Assembly: GCF_015999335.1 (NCBI RefSeq)
Contig: NZ_JAEACP010000003.1
Coordinates: 166,130-230,129 of the forward strand
Source: Tabrizicola soli
Lineage (GTDB): Bacteria; Pseudomonadota; Alphaproteobacteria; Rhodobacterales; Rhodobacteraceae
Direction: 5' to 3'
DNA: 64,000 nt
Positions 39,896 to 48,587 of the stretch are shown one piece after another (positions within the stretch are counted from its first letter, which is position 1; every line of letters begins with the position of its first letter). The position numbers and the translations under genes were made by a program. The notes beneath the pieces are model-generated. The model worked only from the letters and a program-made list of their open reading frames with translations, was not told the origin of the DNA and searched no databases.

Positions 39896-40183
39896 CGCGG
39901 CCCTGGCGATTGCCGCCTTCAGACCGGCCATCTCCCGTTCCAGCGCCGGGGTCCGGAAACCCAGACGCTCGGCCAGGGCGGCAAAGCGCCAGCGCCAGTC
40001 CAGCCGGGTCAGCGCCTGCCGATGGTTCCTTGCGGCCATCTCCGGCGTCCAGCCCGCGACCGCGTCGGCCAGTTGCACGACGTTGGAACCAAGGTCGATC
40101 CGATCGAAGTCCAGCGTCGCCCCCGGCCAGAAAAGCTCGGCGGCGGTGGAATCCTCATGCAGCGGGGCTTTGTGGATTTCTGG
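39890..40183 (-). pseudogene. C-terminal remnant of a larger gene (family not determined)
   Basis: The frame on the minus strand reads as convincing protein for about 97 codons (PEIHKAPLHEDSTAAELFWP, GATLDFDRIDLGSNVV, then WTPEMAARNHRQALTRLDW) and ends in a stop at 39890. It has no start codon with a ribosome site: the only in-frame candidate is a GTG at 40078, inside the coherent region. Upstream it loses protein character and runs into the end of the mutase gene. It looks like the 3' end of a gene whose 5' part was lost at a rearrangement. It could resemble a glycosyltransferase tail, but I am not sure. Confidence 0.5.
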
Positions 40184-40221
40184 TGACGCTGCAACATTTC
40201 CCCGCCCGCGTCTACTGCCCG

Positions 40222-42351
40222 CTAGACCCGCGCCGCGCGGATCAGGTCCAGGATCTCCTTCGCCGCCGCCGGGATGTTGGTGCCGGGCCCGAAGATCGCC
40301 TTGACCCCGGCCGCCTTCAGGAAATCATAGTCCTGCTGCGGGATCACCCCGCCGCAGATCACCAGGATATCCCCCGCGCCGCGCGCGTTCAGCACCTCGA
40401 TCAGCTTCGGGGCCAGCGTCTTGTGCCCGGCGGCCTGCGAAGAAATCCCGATCACATGCACGTCGTTGTCGATCGCATCCTGCGCCGCCTCCTCGGGCGT
40501 CTGGAACAGCGGCCCCACATCGACGTCGAAGCCGATGTCGGCAAAGGCCGTGGCGATCACCTTCGCCCCCCGGTCGTGCCCGTCCTGCCCCATCTTGACG
40601 ACCAGCATCCGCGGCCGCCGCCCCTCGGCCTCGGCAAAGGCCTCCACATCCTTCTGGATCTGCTGGAAGCCCTGGTCGCCCTCATAGGCCGCGCCATAGA
40701 CCCCGGCCAGCGTCTTCACCTCGGCCCGATGCCGCCCGAACACCTTTTCCATCGCGTCAGAAATCTCCCCGACCGAGGCCCGTGCCCGGGCTGCCTCCAC
40801 CGCCGCTTCCAGAAGGTTGCCGCCTTCGCCCGCCCGCCGCGTCACTTCCGCCAGCGCCGCCCGGCACCGGCCCTCGTCCCGGCCGGCTCGCACCGACTTC
40901 AGCCGCGCGACCTGCGCCTCGCGCACCGCCATGTTGTCGATGTCCAGAATGTCGATCGGGTCTTCCTTGGCCTTGCGGTACTTGTTGACGCCGACGATCA
41001 CCTCCTCGCCGCGGTCGATCATCGCCTGCCGCCTGGCCGCGCTTTCCTCGATCCGAAGCTTCGGCATCCCCGAGGCCACCGCCTTGGTCATGCCGCCCAT
41101 CGCCTCGACCTCCTCGATCAGCTTCCAGGCCGCCTCGGCCAGTTCGTTGGTCAGGCTCTCCACATAATAGGACCCCGCCAGCGGATCGACGACATGGGTG
41201 ATCCCGGTCTCCTCCTGCAACACCAGTTGCGTGTTCCGCGCGATCCGCGCCGCGAATTCGGTCGGCAGGGCGATCGCCTCGTCCAGCGCGTTGGTGTGCA
41301 GGCTCTGCGTCCCCCCCAGCACCGCCGCCATCGCCTCATAGGCGGTGCGGATCACGTTGTTGTAGGGATCCTGTTCCTGCAAGCTGACGCCCGAGGTCTG
41401 GCAATGCGTCCGCAGCATCAGGCTCGAGGTCTTCTTCGCCCCGAACCCGTCCATGATCCGGTGCCAGAGCATCCGCGCGGCGCGCAGCTTGGCAACCTCC
41501 ATGAAGAAATTCATCCCGATGGCGAAGAAGAACGACAGCCGCCCGGCGAAGTCGTCGACGTCCATCCCCCGCGCCACGGCAGTCTTCACATACTCCTTGC
41601 CGTCCGCCAGGGTAAAGGCCAGTTCCTGCACCAGGTTCGCCCCGGCCTCCTGCATGTGATAGCCGGAAATCGAGATCGAGTTGAACTTCGGCATCTCGGC
41701 GGACGTGTATTCGATGATGTCGGCCACGATCCGCATCGAAGGCTCGGGCGGATAGACATAGGTGTTCCGCACCATGAATTCCTTCAGGATGTCGTTCTGG
41801 ATCGTCCCCGACAGGGCCGAGCGCGGCACCCCCTGCTCCTCGCCGGCCACGATGAAACTCGCGAGGATCGGAATGACCGCCCCGTTCATCGTCATGGAAA
41901 CGCTGATCTTTTCCAGCGGGATCCCGTCGAACAGGATCTTCATGTCCTCTACGCTGTCGATGGCGACCCCGGCCTTGCCCACATCCCCAACCACGCGGGG
42001 ATGGTCGCTGTCATAGCCCCGGTGCGTCGCCAGGTCGAAGGCGACCGAGACGCCCTGCTGCCCCGCCGCCAGCGCCTTGCGGTAGAAGGCGTTCGACTCC
42101 TCGGCGGTCGAGAAGCCGGCATATTGCCGGATCGTCCAGGGCCGCCCGGCATACATCGTCGCCCGGACGCCCCGCGTGAACGGGGCTACGCCCGGCAGTT
42201 CCCCCAGTTGCGGCAGGCCCGTCACGTCCGCCGCCGTATACAACGGCTTGACCGTGATCCCCTCCAGCGTCTGCCAGTTCAGGCTGTCGGGCGATACCCC
42301 CTTCAGCTCCTTCGATGCCAGGGCCGTCCAGGCCTTCAGATCATCCGTCAT
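40222..42351 (-). CDS. scpA: Methylmalonyl-CoA mutase
   Basis: Adenosylcobalamin-dependent rearrangement of (R)-methylmalonyl-CoA to succinyl-CoA, the last step of propionyl-CoA assimilation. 709 residues: a catalytic TIM barrel (about 1-550, with [20 protein letters not shown]) and a C-terminal B12-binding domain with the base-off motif [20 protein letters not shown] at about 590. Large-subunit type, active as a homodimer in alphaproteobacteria. Its neighbours pccA and pccB encode the preceding enzyme. It diverges from the DUF4174 gene. Confidence 0.95.
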   Translation of the reverse strand: MTDDLKAWTALASKELKGVSPDSLNWQTLEGITVKPLYTAADVTGLPQLGELPGVAPFTRGVRATMYAGRPWTIRQYAGFSTAEESNAFYRKALAAGQQGVSVAFDLATHRGYDSDHPRVVGDVGKAGVAIDSVEDMKILFDGIPLEKISVSMTMNGAVIPILASFIVAGEEQGVPRSALSGTIQNDILKEFMVRNTYVYPPEPSMRIVADIIEYTSAEMPKFNSISISGYHMQEAGANLVQELAFTLADGKEYVKTAVARGMDVDDFAGRLSFFFAIGMNFFMEVAKLRAARMLWHRIMDGFGAKKTSSLMLRTHCQTSGVSLQEQDPYNNVIRTAYEAMAAVLGGTQSLHTNALDEAIALPTEFAARIARNTQLVLQEETGITHVVDPLAGSYYVESLTNELAEAAWKLIEEVEAMGGMTKAVASGMPKLRIEESAARRQAMIDRGEEVIVGVNKYRKAKEDPIDILDIDNMAVREAQVARLKSVRAGRDEGRCRAALAEVTRRAGEGGNLLEAAVEAARARASVGEISDAMEKVFGRHRAEVKTLAGVYGAAYEGDQGFQQIQKDVEAFAEAEGRRPRMLVVKMGQDGHDRGAKVIATAFADIGFDVDVGPLFQTPEEAAQDAIDNDVHVIGISSQAAGHKTLAPKLIEVLNARGAGDILVICGGVIPQQDYDFLKAAGVKAIFGPGTNIPAAAKEILDLIRAARV

Positions 42352-42368
42352 CTCTCACTCCAAAGCCT

Positions 42369-42397
42369 TTGGAAATCGCGTGCATAGCCCCTATATC
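42369..42397 (+). promoter_or_regulatory. Candidate promoter of the DUF4174 gene
   Basis: TTGGAA (42369-42374), 17 bases, TATATC (42392-42397). Transcription would start near 42404, followed by AGAGAGG and the ATG at 42417. It lies in the short gap before the divergent scpA start. Confidence 0.45.
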
Positions 42398-42416
42398 GGG
42401 GACAAAGAGAGGCCCC

Positions 42417-42854
42417 ATGCGACCCCTGCACATTGCTGTATTTGCTGCCCTTCTGCCGCTGGCCGCCCCGGCCCAGGAGGCCCCGTCCTTCGGCCCGCTG
42501 CCCGCGGCCGAGGTGGTCTTCGCCGAACAGCTGTATCTGAAACGGCCCATCGTGGTCTTCGCCGACAGCCCCAACGATCCCAGCTACAGCCGCCAGATGG
42601 AGCTTCTCGCCCGCTCCTACCCTGAACTCGAGGAGCGGGACGTGATCCTCGTCACCGACACCGACCCGGAGGCGCGCAGCGAATGGCGCCAGAAATTGCG
42701 ACCGCGCGGCTTCTCGCTGGTGATCATGGACAAGGACCTGCGCCCGGTGATCCGCAAGCCCCTGCCCTGGGACGTGCGGGAGATCACCCATGCCATCGAC
42801 AAGCTGCCCCTGCGCCGGCAGGAAATGCTGGAAAGGAATCCGGCCGGGCGCTGA
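42417..42854 (+). CDS. DUF4174-type exported protein
   Basis: 145 residues with a signal peptide (MRPLHIAVFAALLPLAAPAQ) and a thioredoxin-like domain without the CxxC pair: KRPIVVFADSPNDPSYSRQM then GFSLVIMDKDLRPVIRKPLP. The pattern fits DUF4174, whose function is not known. AGAGAGG precedes the ATG. The 3' end is followed by two hairpins that more likely belong to the opposing pccA gene. Confidence 0.8.
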   Translation: MRPLHIAVFAALLPLAAPAQEAPSFGPLPAAEVVFAEQLYLKRPIVVFADSPNDPSYSRQMELLARSYPELEERDVILVTDTDPEARSEWRQKLRPRGFSLVIMDKDLRPVIRKPLPWDVREITHAIDKLPLRRQEMLERNPAGR

Positions 42855-42862
42855 GGCGGAAC

Positions 42863-42905
42863 CGATTTCCGAACGGAAATCGTCACGGAATTCGTTCGAA
42901 TTCCG
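42863..42905 (-). repeat. Tandem double-hairpin array B (after pccA)
   Basis: Two perfect inverted repeats of 20 bases: arms CGATTTCCG/CGGAAATCG (42863-42882) and CGGAATTCG/CGAATTCCG (42886-42905), three bases apart. Read on the minus strand the array begins 11 bases after the pccA stop, and the order (CGGA-type hairpin, then CGATTTC-type hairpin) equals units 2 and 3 of array C. No T-run. Confidence 0.75.
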
Positions 42906-42916
42906 CCGTCGTGCCA

Positions 42917-44920
42917 TCATTCGAACTCCAGGATCACGTCATCGACCTTCAGGCTCGCGCCCGGGGCCGCCTTCACCGCCTTGACCACGCCCTTCTTCTC
43001 GGCCTTGAGGATGTTCTCCATCTTCATCGCCTCGACCGTCGCCAGCGCCTGGCCCTCCTGCACCTCGTCGCCGACGCCGACGTTGATCTTCACCACCAGC
43101 CCCGGCATCGGGCAGAGGAGGTATTTCGACGTATCCGGCGGCGCCTTCTCCAGCATCAGCCCGGCCAGGGCATGCTGGCGCGGGGTGCGGACATGCACCT
43201 TCAGCTCGGCCCCGCGCAGGCGCATCCGGAAACCCATCGGGATCTTCGCCACCTTGATCACCACCGGCTCGTCGCCGACATGCAGCCGGGCAAGCGGCTG
43301 GCCCGGCGTCCAGTCGCTGGTCACGCGCAGCTCGGTCCCGTCGTCGAAGACCACCGTGGAGCCTTCGGGATCGGCCGCCACCTTGACCGGGAAGGACACG
43401 CCCTGCGCCGTCACCACCCAGTCGTCGCCGACCCGGCGCGTATGGTTGTCCATCGTGCCGGAGATCCGGGTGCGCCGGATCTCCGCCACCCGGTTCATCG
43501 CCGCCGCCGCCGCCGCAACCCGGCGCAGGGTGGGCTGGTCCAGCCTGGCCCCCTGGAAGCCCTCGGGATATTCCTCGGCGATGAAGGCCGTGGTGATATT
43601 GCCCGAAACGAAGCGCGGATGGTCCATCACCGCGCCGACGAAGGGCAGGTTGTGGCCGATGCCTTCGACCTCGAACGTGTCCAGCGCCAGCCGCATCTCC
43701 TCGATGGCGTCCGCCCGCGTCGGGCCCCAGGTGCAGAGCTTGGCGATCATCGGGTCGTAGAACATGCTGATCTCGCCGCCCTCGTAGACGCCGGTATCGT
43801 TGCGCACGATCCCGCCGCGCTCGGTCTTGCCCTCGACCGGCGGCCGGTAGCGGGTGAGCCGGCCGATCGAGGGCAGGAAGTTGCGATACGGGTCCTCGGC
43901 GTACAGCCGGCTTTCCATCGCCCAGCCGTGGATCTTCAGATCCTCCTGCCGGAACGGCAGCGGCTGACCGGCGGCGACACGGATCATCTGCTCCACCAGA
44001 TCGACGCCGGTGATCAGCTCCGTCACCGGGTGTTCCACCTGCAGCCGGGTATTCATTTCAAGGAAATAGAAGTTGCGGCTGCCGTCGACGATGAACTCCA
44101 CCGTGCCCGCGCTGGTATAGCCCACCGCCTTGGCCAGCGCGCAGGCCTGTTCGCCCATCGCCTTGCGCGTCGCCTCGTCCAGGAAGGGCGAGGGCGCCTC
44201 CTCGATCACCTTCTGGTTCCGGCGCTGGATGCTGCATTCCCGCTCATGCAGGTAGACGCAGTTGCCGTGCTTGTCGGCCAGCACCTGGATCTCGATATGG
44301 CGCGGCTGGGTGACGAACTTCTCGATGAAGATGCGGTCGTCGCCGAAACTCGCCGCCGCCTCGTTCTTCGAGGACTGGAACCCCTCCGCCGCCTCGGCAT
44401 CGGTCCATGCGATCCGCATCCCCTTGCCGCCGCCGCCGGCACTGGCCTTGATCATCACCGGATAGCCGATCTCGCGGCTGATCCTGACCGCCTCCTCGGC
44501 GTCGGCGATCAGGCCCATGTAGCCCGGCACCGTCGAAACGCCCGCCTCCATCGCGATCTTCTTCGAGGTGATCTTGTCCCCCATCGCCTCGATGGCCGGG
44601 CTGGGCGGGCCGATGAACACCACCCCCTCCACCTCCAGCGCAGCGGCGAAGTTGCGGTTCTCCGACAGGAAACCATAGCCCGGATGCACCGCCTGCGCGC
44701 CGGTCTGGCGGATGGCCTCCATGATCCGGTCGATCACGATGTAGGACTGCGCCGCGGGCGAAGGGCCGATATGCACCGCCTCGTCAGCCATCCGCACATG
44801 CAGCGCATTGCGGTCGGCGTCGGAATAGACCGCCACCGTCTTGATCCCCATCCTGCGCGCGGTCTTGATCACGCGGCAGGCGATCTCGCCCCGGTTGGCG
44901 ATCAGGATCTTGTCAAACAT
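42917..44920 (-). CDS. pccA: Propionyl-CoA carboxylase alpha subunit (biotin carboxylase + biotin carrier)
   Basis: Carboxylates its own biotin with bicarbonate and ATP for transfer to propionyl-CoA by PccB. 667 residues: N-terminal biotin carboxylase (KILIANRGEIACRVIKTARR at residues 4-23, ATP-grasp with KASAGGGGKGMRIAW), a linker domain, and a C-terminal biotinyl domain with the target lysine in VEAMKMEN. The start at 44920 (MFDKIL) replaces a longer frame whose extra residues are not family-like. An array of two hairpins follows the stop. Confidence 0.95.
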   Translation of the reverse strand: MFDKILIANRGEIACRVIKTARRMGIKTVAVYSDADRNALHVRMADEAVHIGPSPAAQSYIVIDRIMEAIRQTGAQAVHPGYGFLSENRNFAAALEVEGVVFIGPPSPAIEAMGDKITSKKIAMEAGVSTVPGYMGLIADAEEAVRISREIGYPVMIKASAGGGGKGMRIAWTDAEAAEGFQSSKNEAAASFGDDRIFIEKFVTQPRHIEIQVLADKHGNCVYLHERECSIQRRNQKVIEEAPSPFLDEATRKAMGEQACALAKAVGYTSAGTVEFIVDGSRNFYFLEMNTRLQVEHPVTELITGVDLVEQMIRVAAGQPLPFRQEDLKIHGWAMESRLYAEDPYRNFLPSIGRLTRYRPPVEGKTERGGIVRNDTGVYEGGEISMFYDPMIAKLCTWGPTRADAIEEMRLALDTFEVEGIGHNLPFVGAVMDHPRFVSGNITTAFIAEEYPEGFQGARLDQPTLRRVAAAAAAMNRVAEIRRTRISGTMDNHTRRVGDDWVVTAQGVSFPVKVAADPEGSTVVFDDGTELRVTSDWTPGQPLARLHVGDEPVVIKVAKIPMGFRMRLRGAELKVHVRTPRQHALAGLMLEKAPPDTSKYLLCPMPGLVVKINVGVGDEVQEGQALATVEAMKMENILKAEKKGVVKAVKAAPGASLKVDDVILEFE

Positions 44921-44939
44921 CGGCTCCCCCTTGAGACGC

Positions 44940-44981
44940 GAAAAGCAAAGGACCACCCGGGCGGTCGGCCCGGATGGTCCT
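44940..44981 (-). terminator. Rho-independent terminator after the small lipoprotein gene
   Basis: Arms AGGACCACCCGGGC and GCCCGGATGGTCCT (44949-44962 and 44968-44981) pair at 13 of 14 positions, followed on the minus strand by TTTGCTTTTC. A strong hairpin plus T-rich tail, 34 bases after the stop at 45016. Confidence 0.75.
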
Positions 44982-45015
44982 GCGTGGTTGGTGTGCCCGC
45001 CCGGAGGCGGCTAGA

Positions 45016-45234
45016 TCAGTAGCCCGAGTTGCAGGGCGGCAGGCCCAGTTCGATGCCGCAGGTTGCGACGCCGGCCAGACCGCCAAGGGCCGCGCCCGCG
45101 ACCATGTTCTCGTCCAGGGCATCGGCGACCAAGGCGCCCGCAGCGGCGCCGGCAAGACCGCGCGATGCGGGATCCTGCATGCAGCCGGCCAGCGGCATGG
45201 AGAGCATGGCGAAAAGGACAAGGGACTTGCGCAT
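45016..45234 (-). CDS. Small glycine-zipper lipoprotein
   Basis: 72 residues starting MRKSLVLFAMLSMPLAGCMQ, with a clear lipobox (LAGC, Cys 18). The rest alternates Gly/Ala helices (GLAGAAAGALVADALD and MVAGAALGGLAGVATCG), as in outer-membrane glycine-zipper lipoproteins. Upstream on the minus strand TTTGCA, 16 bases and TAGAAT can be read as its promoter, with a CAACAACAAC leader. It ends in a terminator, so it is a single-gene unit. Confidence 0.75.
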   Translation of the reverse strand: MRKSLVLFAMLSMPLAGCMQDPASRGLAGAAAGALVADALDENMVAGAALGGLAGVATCGIELGLPPCNSGY

Positions 45235-45379
45235 GTGGAACTGCCTCGTTTGCGTGTTGTTGTTGCGCGGGATTCTACCGCAACGCCACGGAATGCAAAG
45301 CGGTTTCTGGCCCATCCGGCACCGTCGGCAAAAGACCGCCCCGCCGGGACAAGCCGCGCCTGGAATGGACCCCGGACCA

Positions 45380-45778
45380 TCACGCCTCGTCGTCCTCGTC
45401 CCAGTCGTCGTCCAGCGCGGCGGGGGCGTCCGGGGCAAAGACCTCGGGGAAAGCCGCCTCGGCCCGCTTCGCGTCGATCTTCAGCAGCGCCTCGTACGAG
45501 CAGGGATCGAACGGATCCTCGACCGCCACCACCTCGCGCCCGAACAGCCACGACAGCCGCCCCGCGTCCAGATTGCCACGTTCGAAAGGTTCCTCGCCGA
45601 AATACTGCCAGAGTGCCGCCATGAAGGCGCTGTCGGCCGCCCGGTCCAGGTTCTTGCGGTCCTTGAACCGCTCACGCCGGATCAGCCGGGTCGCGCCTTC
45701 CTTCACATTGGCACGGCGGATGGTGAACTGGAAATCCGTTCCCGGCATCCGGCCAGGAAAACCGCGGTGCTTCAGCAT
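45380..45778 (-). CDS. Hypothetical acidic-tailed protein in the pcc cluster
   Basis: 132 residues, soluble, no signal peptide. Basic N-terminal half (IRRERFKDRKNLDRAADSAF) and a very acidic end (LDDDWDEDDEA). Family not recognised. It lies between pccB and pccA on the same strand, which suggests but does not prove a link with propionate metabolism. Confidence 0.65.
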   Translation of the reverse strand: MLKHRGFPGRMPGTDFQFTIRRANVKEGATRLIRRERFKDRKNLDRAADSAFMAALWQYFGEEPFERGNLDAGRLSWLFGREVVAVEDPFDPCSYEALLKIDAKRAEAAFPEVFAPDAPAALDDDWDEDDEA

Positions 45779-45952
45779 CTGACTTCACTCCTGTCTGCGA
45801 TTGCAGCGGCACGGATAGTCGAAAGCGAAGCGGTCGCCCATAGGCGCAATGGTGCGGCGATGTCGGGGGAGGTGCGCCAGCCGGCGCGCGGGTCGGGGAC
45901 CCGGGGGCGAGCAGGCCCGGTCAGCGGATGCCGACGGGCCCGCTCCGGAAAG

Positions 45953-46084
45953 TCACTTGTACTTGCCGGTGTAGGTCGGCTCGACGGTGACCGGCTCGAC
46001 CACTGCGACTTCTTCTTTCTTCGCGCAAGCAGCCATAGCGGCAAACATGGCAACGACCAGAACGATACGTCCGCTCTTCGACAT
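45953..46084 (-). CDS. 43-residue lipoprotein
   Basis: Very short gene read directly from the sequence: MSKSGRIVLVVAMFAAMAAC, then AKKEEVAVVEPVTVEPTYTG and KYK, then TGA. The lipobox (AAMAAC, Cys 20) is followed by a short charged tail, typical of small alphaproteobacterial lipoproteins. GGAGTAGAGG directly before the ATG provides a ribosome binding site. Function unknown. Confidence 0.7.
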   Translation of the reverse strand: MSKSGRIVLVVAMFAAMAACAKKEEVAVVEPVTVEPTYTGKYK

Positions 46085-46292
46085 CCTCTACTCCATCCTT
46101 TTTGAGATGCACGAGGGCGATCTGCACCCGGCATCAGTTTGTTGACTTCGGCCGATTTGGCGCGGCCTGGCGGCACCATACCCGAACGGGTAGAGGAATG
46201 ACACGCCAGCCGAACCAAGTTCCCGGCCTGTGGCGTTCCTACATCAGCCCCGTGGGCAAGACCAGCAGGAATTACAAGATTTTGCGCCCGCA

Positions 46293-46691
46293 TCAGAATT
46301 GCTCCCAGATGCAGGTGCCCGTGCCGATCGCATAGCTCTCGAAGAACTGCACCACATCCGGCGCGGTCTGGCCGAAAGGCAGGTTTTCGCCGGAAAACGA
46401 GATGATGATGTGCTGCGGCGCAGGCACCATCCCCTCGGTCCGCGGCAGCGCATAGTCGTCGCAGAGCGCCTGCATATCCACCGCCGCCGCCTCGGCCTCG
46501 TCCGGGATCAGGCCCGGCGCAAGGAAGCGGAAGCGCGCCGCCGCGCCCTCGGTCCCCGGCGCGTTGGTCACCACCTCGATCAGCGACAGCGCGCGCCCCG
46601 AGGGGACCGGAATCCCCTCGCCGTCCTCCCGGCAGGCGGAGAGCACCGCCAGGACCGGCAGCGCAAGCAGGGGGAAAGTGCGGCGGGCCAT
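46293..46691 (-). CDS. DUF6497-like lipoprotein upstream of pccB product
   Basis: 132 residues: signal sequence with lipobox (LAVLSAC, Cys 20), then a soluble domain (SGRALSLIEVVTNAPGTEGA, IIISFSGENLPFGQTAPDVV, and the final GTCIWEQF). This pattern fits the DUF6497 family of Rhodobacterales, from memory. It starts four bases after the pccB stop, so it is probably co-transcribed with pccB. Confidence 0.75.
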   Translation of the reverse strand: MARRTFPLLALPVLAVLSACREDGEGIPVPSGRALSLIEVVTNAPGTEGAAARFRFLAPGLIPDEAEAAAVDMQALCDDYALPRTEGMVPAPQHIIISFSGENLPFGQTAPDVVQFFESYAIGTGTCIWEQF

Positions 46692-46695
46692 GGGC

Positions 46696-48228
46696 TTACA
46701 GCGGGATATTGTCGTGCTTCTTCCACGGGTTGGCCAGCTTCTTCGTCCGCAAGGCGGCGAAGGCGCGGGCCACCCGGCGGCGGGTGGAATGGGGCATGAT
46801 CACCTCGTCGATGAAGCCCTTTTCCGCCGCCACGAAGGGGTTGGCGAAGCGATCCTCGTAGTCCTTCACGCGCTGCGCGATCTTCTCGGGCTCGCCCAGT
46901 TCGGACCGATACAGGATCTCGACCGCACCCTTGGCGCCCATCACCGCGACCTCGGCCGTGGGCCAGGCATAGTTGAAATCGCCGCGCAGGTGCTTCGACG
47001 ACATGACCACATAGGCCCCGCCATAGGTCTTGCGGGTCAGCACCGTGACCTTGGGCACCGTCGCCTCGGCATAGGCGAACAGAAGCTTCGCGCCGTGCTT
47101 GATCACGCCGCCATATTCCTGCCCCGTCCCCGGCAGGAAGCCCGGCACGTCCACCAGCGTCAAGAGCGGGATCTCGAACGCGTCGCAGAAGCGCACGAAC
47201 CGCGCGGCCTTGCGGCTGCTGTCGATATCCAGGCACCCTGCCAGCACCATCGGCTGGTTCGCCACCACGCCGACCGACTGCCCCTCGATCCGGATGAATC
47301 CGGTGATGATGTTGGCCGCGAAATCCTTCTGCAGCTCGAAGAAATCGCCCTCGTCGGCGATCTTCAGGATCAGTTCCTTCATGTCGTAGGGCTGGTTCGG
47401 GTTGTCCGGGACCAGGCTGTCGAGACTCATCTCGACGCGGGCCGGATCGTCGAAGAAGGGCCGCACCGGCGCCTTCTCGCGATTGTTGAGCGGCAGGAAG
47501 TCGATCAGCCGTCGCGTCTCGGCCAGCGCCTCGACGTCGTTCTCATAGGCCCCGTCGGCGACGCTGGACTTCTTGGTATGCGTCCCCGCCCCGCCCAGTT
47601 CCTCGGCGGTAACCTGCTCGTTGGTCACCGTCTTGACCACATCCGGGCCGGTCACGAACATGTAGCTCGAATCCTTCACCATGAAGATGAAGTCGGTCAT
47701 CGCCGGGGAATAGACCGCGCCGCCCGCACAGGGCCCCATGATCAGGGAAATCTGCGGCACCACGCCGGAGGCCAGCACGTTGCGCTGGAAAACCTCGCCA
47801 TAGGCCGCGAGCGATCCCACGCCCTCCTGGATCCGCGCCCCGCCCGAATCGTTGATCCCGATCACCGGCGCGCCGTTCTGGATCGCCATGTCCATGATCT
47901 TGCAGATCTTCGCGCCATGCGTCTCCGAGACCGAGCCGCCGAAGACCGTGAAATCCTGGGCAAAGACATAGACCATGCGGCCATTGACGGTGCCCCAGCC
48001 GGTGACCACCCCATCACCCGGCGGCCGCTCGCCGTCCATGCCGAAGTCGTTGCAGCGATGGGCGACGAACATGTCGAATTCCTCGAACGAGCCTTCGTCC
48101 AGCAGAAGCTCGATCCGCTCGCGCGCGGTCAGCTTGCCCTTGGCATGCTGCGCCGCGACCCGCTTCTCGCCGCCGCCCGCACGGGCCACGGCGCGCCGCG
48201 CTTCCAACTCGTCAAGGATATCCTTCAT
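46696..48228 (-). CDS. pccB: Propionyl-CoA carboxylase beta subunit (carboxyltransferase)
   Basis: Transfers the carboxyl group from PccA biotin to propionyl-CoA, giving methylmalonyl-CoA. 510 residues with two crotonase-like halves; oxyanion-hole glycines are in [20 protein letters not shown] and in a later [20 protein letters not shown]. Start at 48228 ([13 protein letters not shown]) is where the family begins; the longer frame covers the regulatory region. A cluster of candidate operator sites lies 49-121 bases upstream. Confidence 0.95.
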   Translation of the reverse strand: MKDILDELEARRAVARAGGGEKRVAAQHAKGKLTARERIELLLDEGSFEEFDMFVAHRCNDFGMDGERPPGDGVVTGWGTVNGRMVYVFAQDFTVFGGSVSETHGAKICKIMDMAIQNGAPVIGINDSGGARIQEGVGSLAAYGEVFQRNVLASGVVPQISLIMGPCAGGAVYSPAMTDFIFMVKDSSYMFVTGPDVVKTVTNEQVTAEELGGAGTHTKKSSVADGAYENDVEALAETRRLIDFLPLNNREKAPVRPFFDDPARVEMSLDSLVPDNPNQPYDMKELILKIADEGDFFELQKDFAANIITGFIRIEGQSVGVVANQPMVLAGCLDIDSSRKAARFVRFCDAFEIPLLTLVDVPGFLPGTGQEYGGVIKHGAKLLFAYAEATVPKVTVLTRKTYGGAYVVMSSKHLRGDFNYAWPTAEVAVMGAKGAVEILYRSELGEPEKIAQRVKDYEDRFANPFVAAEKGFIDEVIMPHSTRRRVARAFAALRTKKLANPWKKHDNIPL

Positions 48229-48276
48229 CTCTTCCCCCCGGCCCGATGGCAGCGCCAATCTACATGAGGCCGGGCA

Positions 48277-48349
48277 TTGCGAAAGCGCGAATGCGAAAAT
48301 TTGCAAAGCGATTTGAAGGATGTCGCATCAAATCGCAAAGTTGCGAATT
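48277..48349 (-). promoter_or_regulatory. Cluster of candidate PccR/ScfR-type operator sites before pccB
   Basis: Five TTGCGAA/TTTGCAAA-like elements lie within 73 bases: TTGCGAAA (48277-48284), ATGCGAAAA (48291-48299), TTTGCAAA (48300-48307) followed after four bases by TTTGAAGG, and TCGCAA-AG-TTGCGA (48333-48346, perfect inverted repeat). A second perfect 9-base inverted repeat (GCGATTTGA/TCAAATCGC, 48308-48336) overlaps. The layout recalls the TTTGCAAA-N4-TTTGCAAA motif described for the propionyl-CoA regulator PccR of Rhodobacter sphaeroides. Confidence 0.55.
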
Positions 48350-48587
48350 GATCCGCTTTGCCCGCAGTCGCATCCACAGCCCTGCCGCACGACAAAGCCC
48401 CTCCGGATCGTAAGCCCCCTGCGGTCAGCGGCCTCCGTCAGGTCGCCGCCGCGACCGTCGCACCGTGGCTTTGGCGATGGGGTCCGCACAAACGCAGGCG
48501 GCACGGCCGAAACCTTAACCCCAGGTTAATGCCCGCAGCCAACCCATTGATTCCGCTGGTTCCGCAACTCTGTCCACGCGTGGACAC
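48350..48587. other. Non-coding stretch between topA and the pccB control region
   Basis: No gene seen. It contains a CtrA-like TTAA-N7-TTAA at 48515-48529, centred on an inverted repeat TTAACC-CCA-GGTTAA, and a perfect 16-base palindrome (TGTCCACGCGTGGACA, 48571-48586) directly after the topA stop codon that may act in 3' end formation. Confidence 0.5.

Noticed and set aside
45772..46293. A minus-strand frame running across the 43-residue lipoprotein gene
   Set aside because: It is in a different frame, lacks a ribosome site and reads as Arg/Ser-rich sequence; the short lipoprotein has both lipobox and ribosome site.
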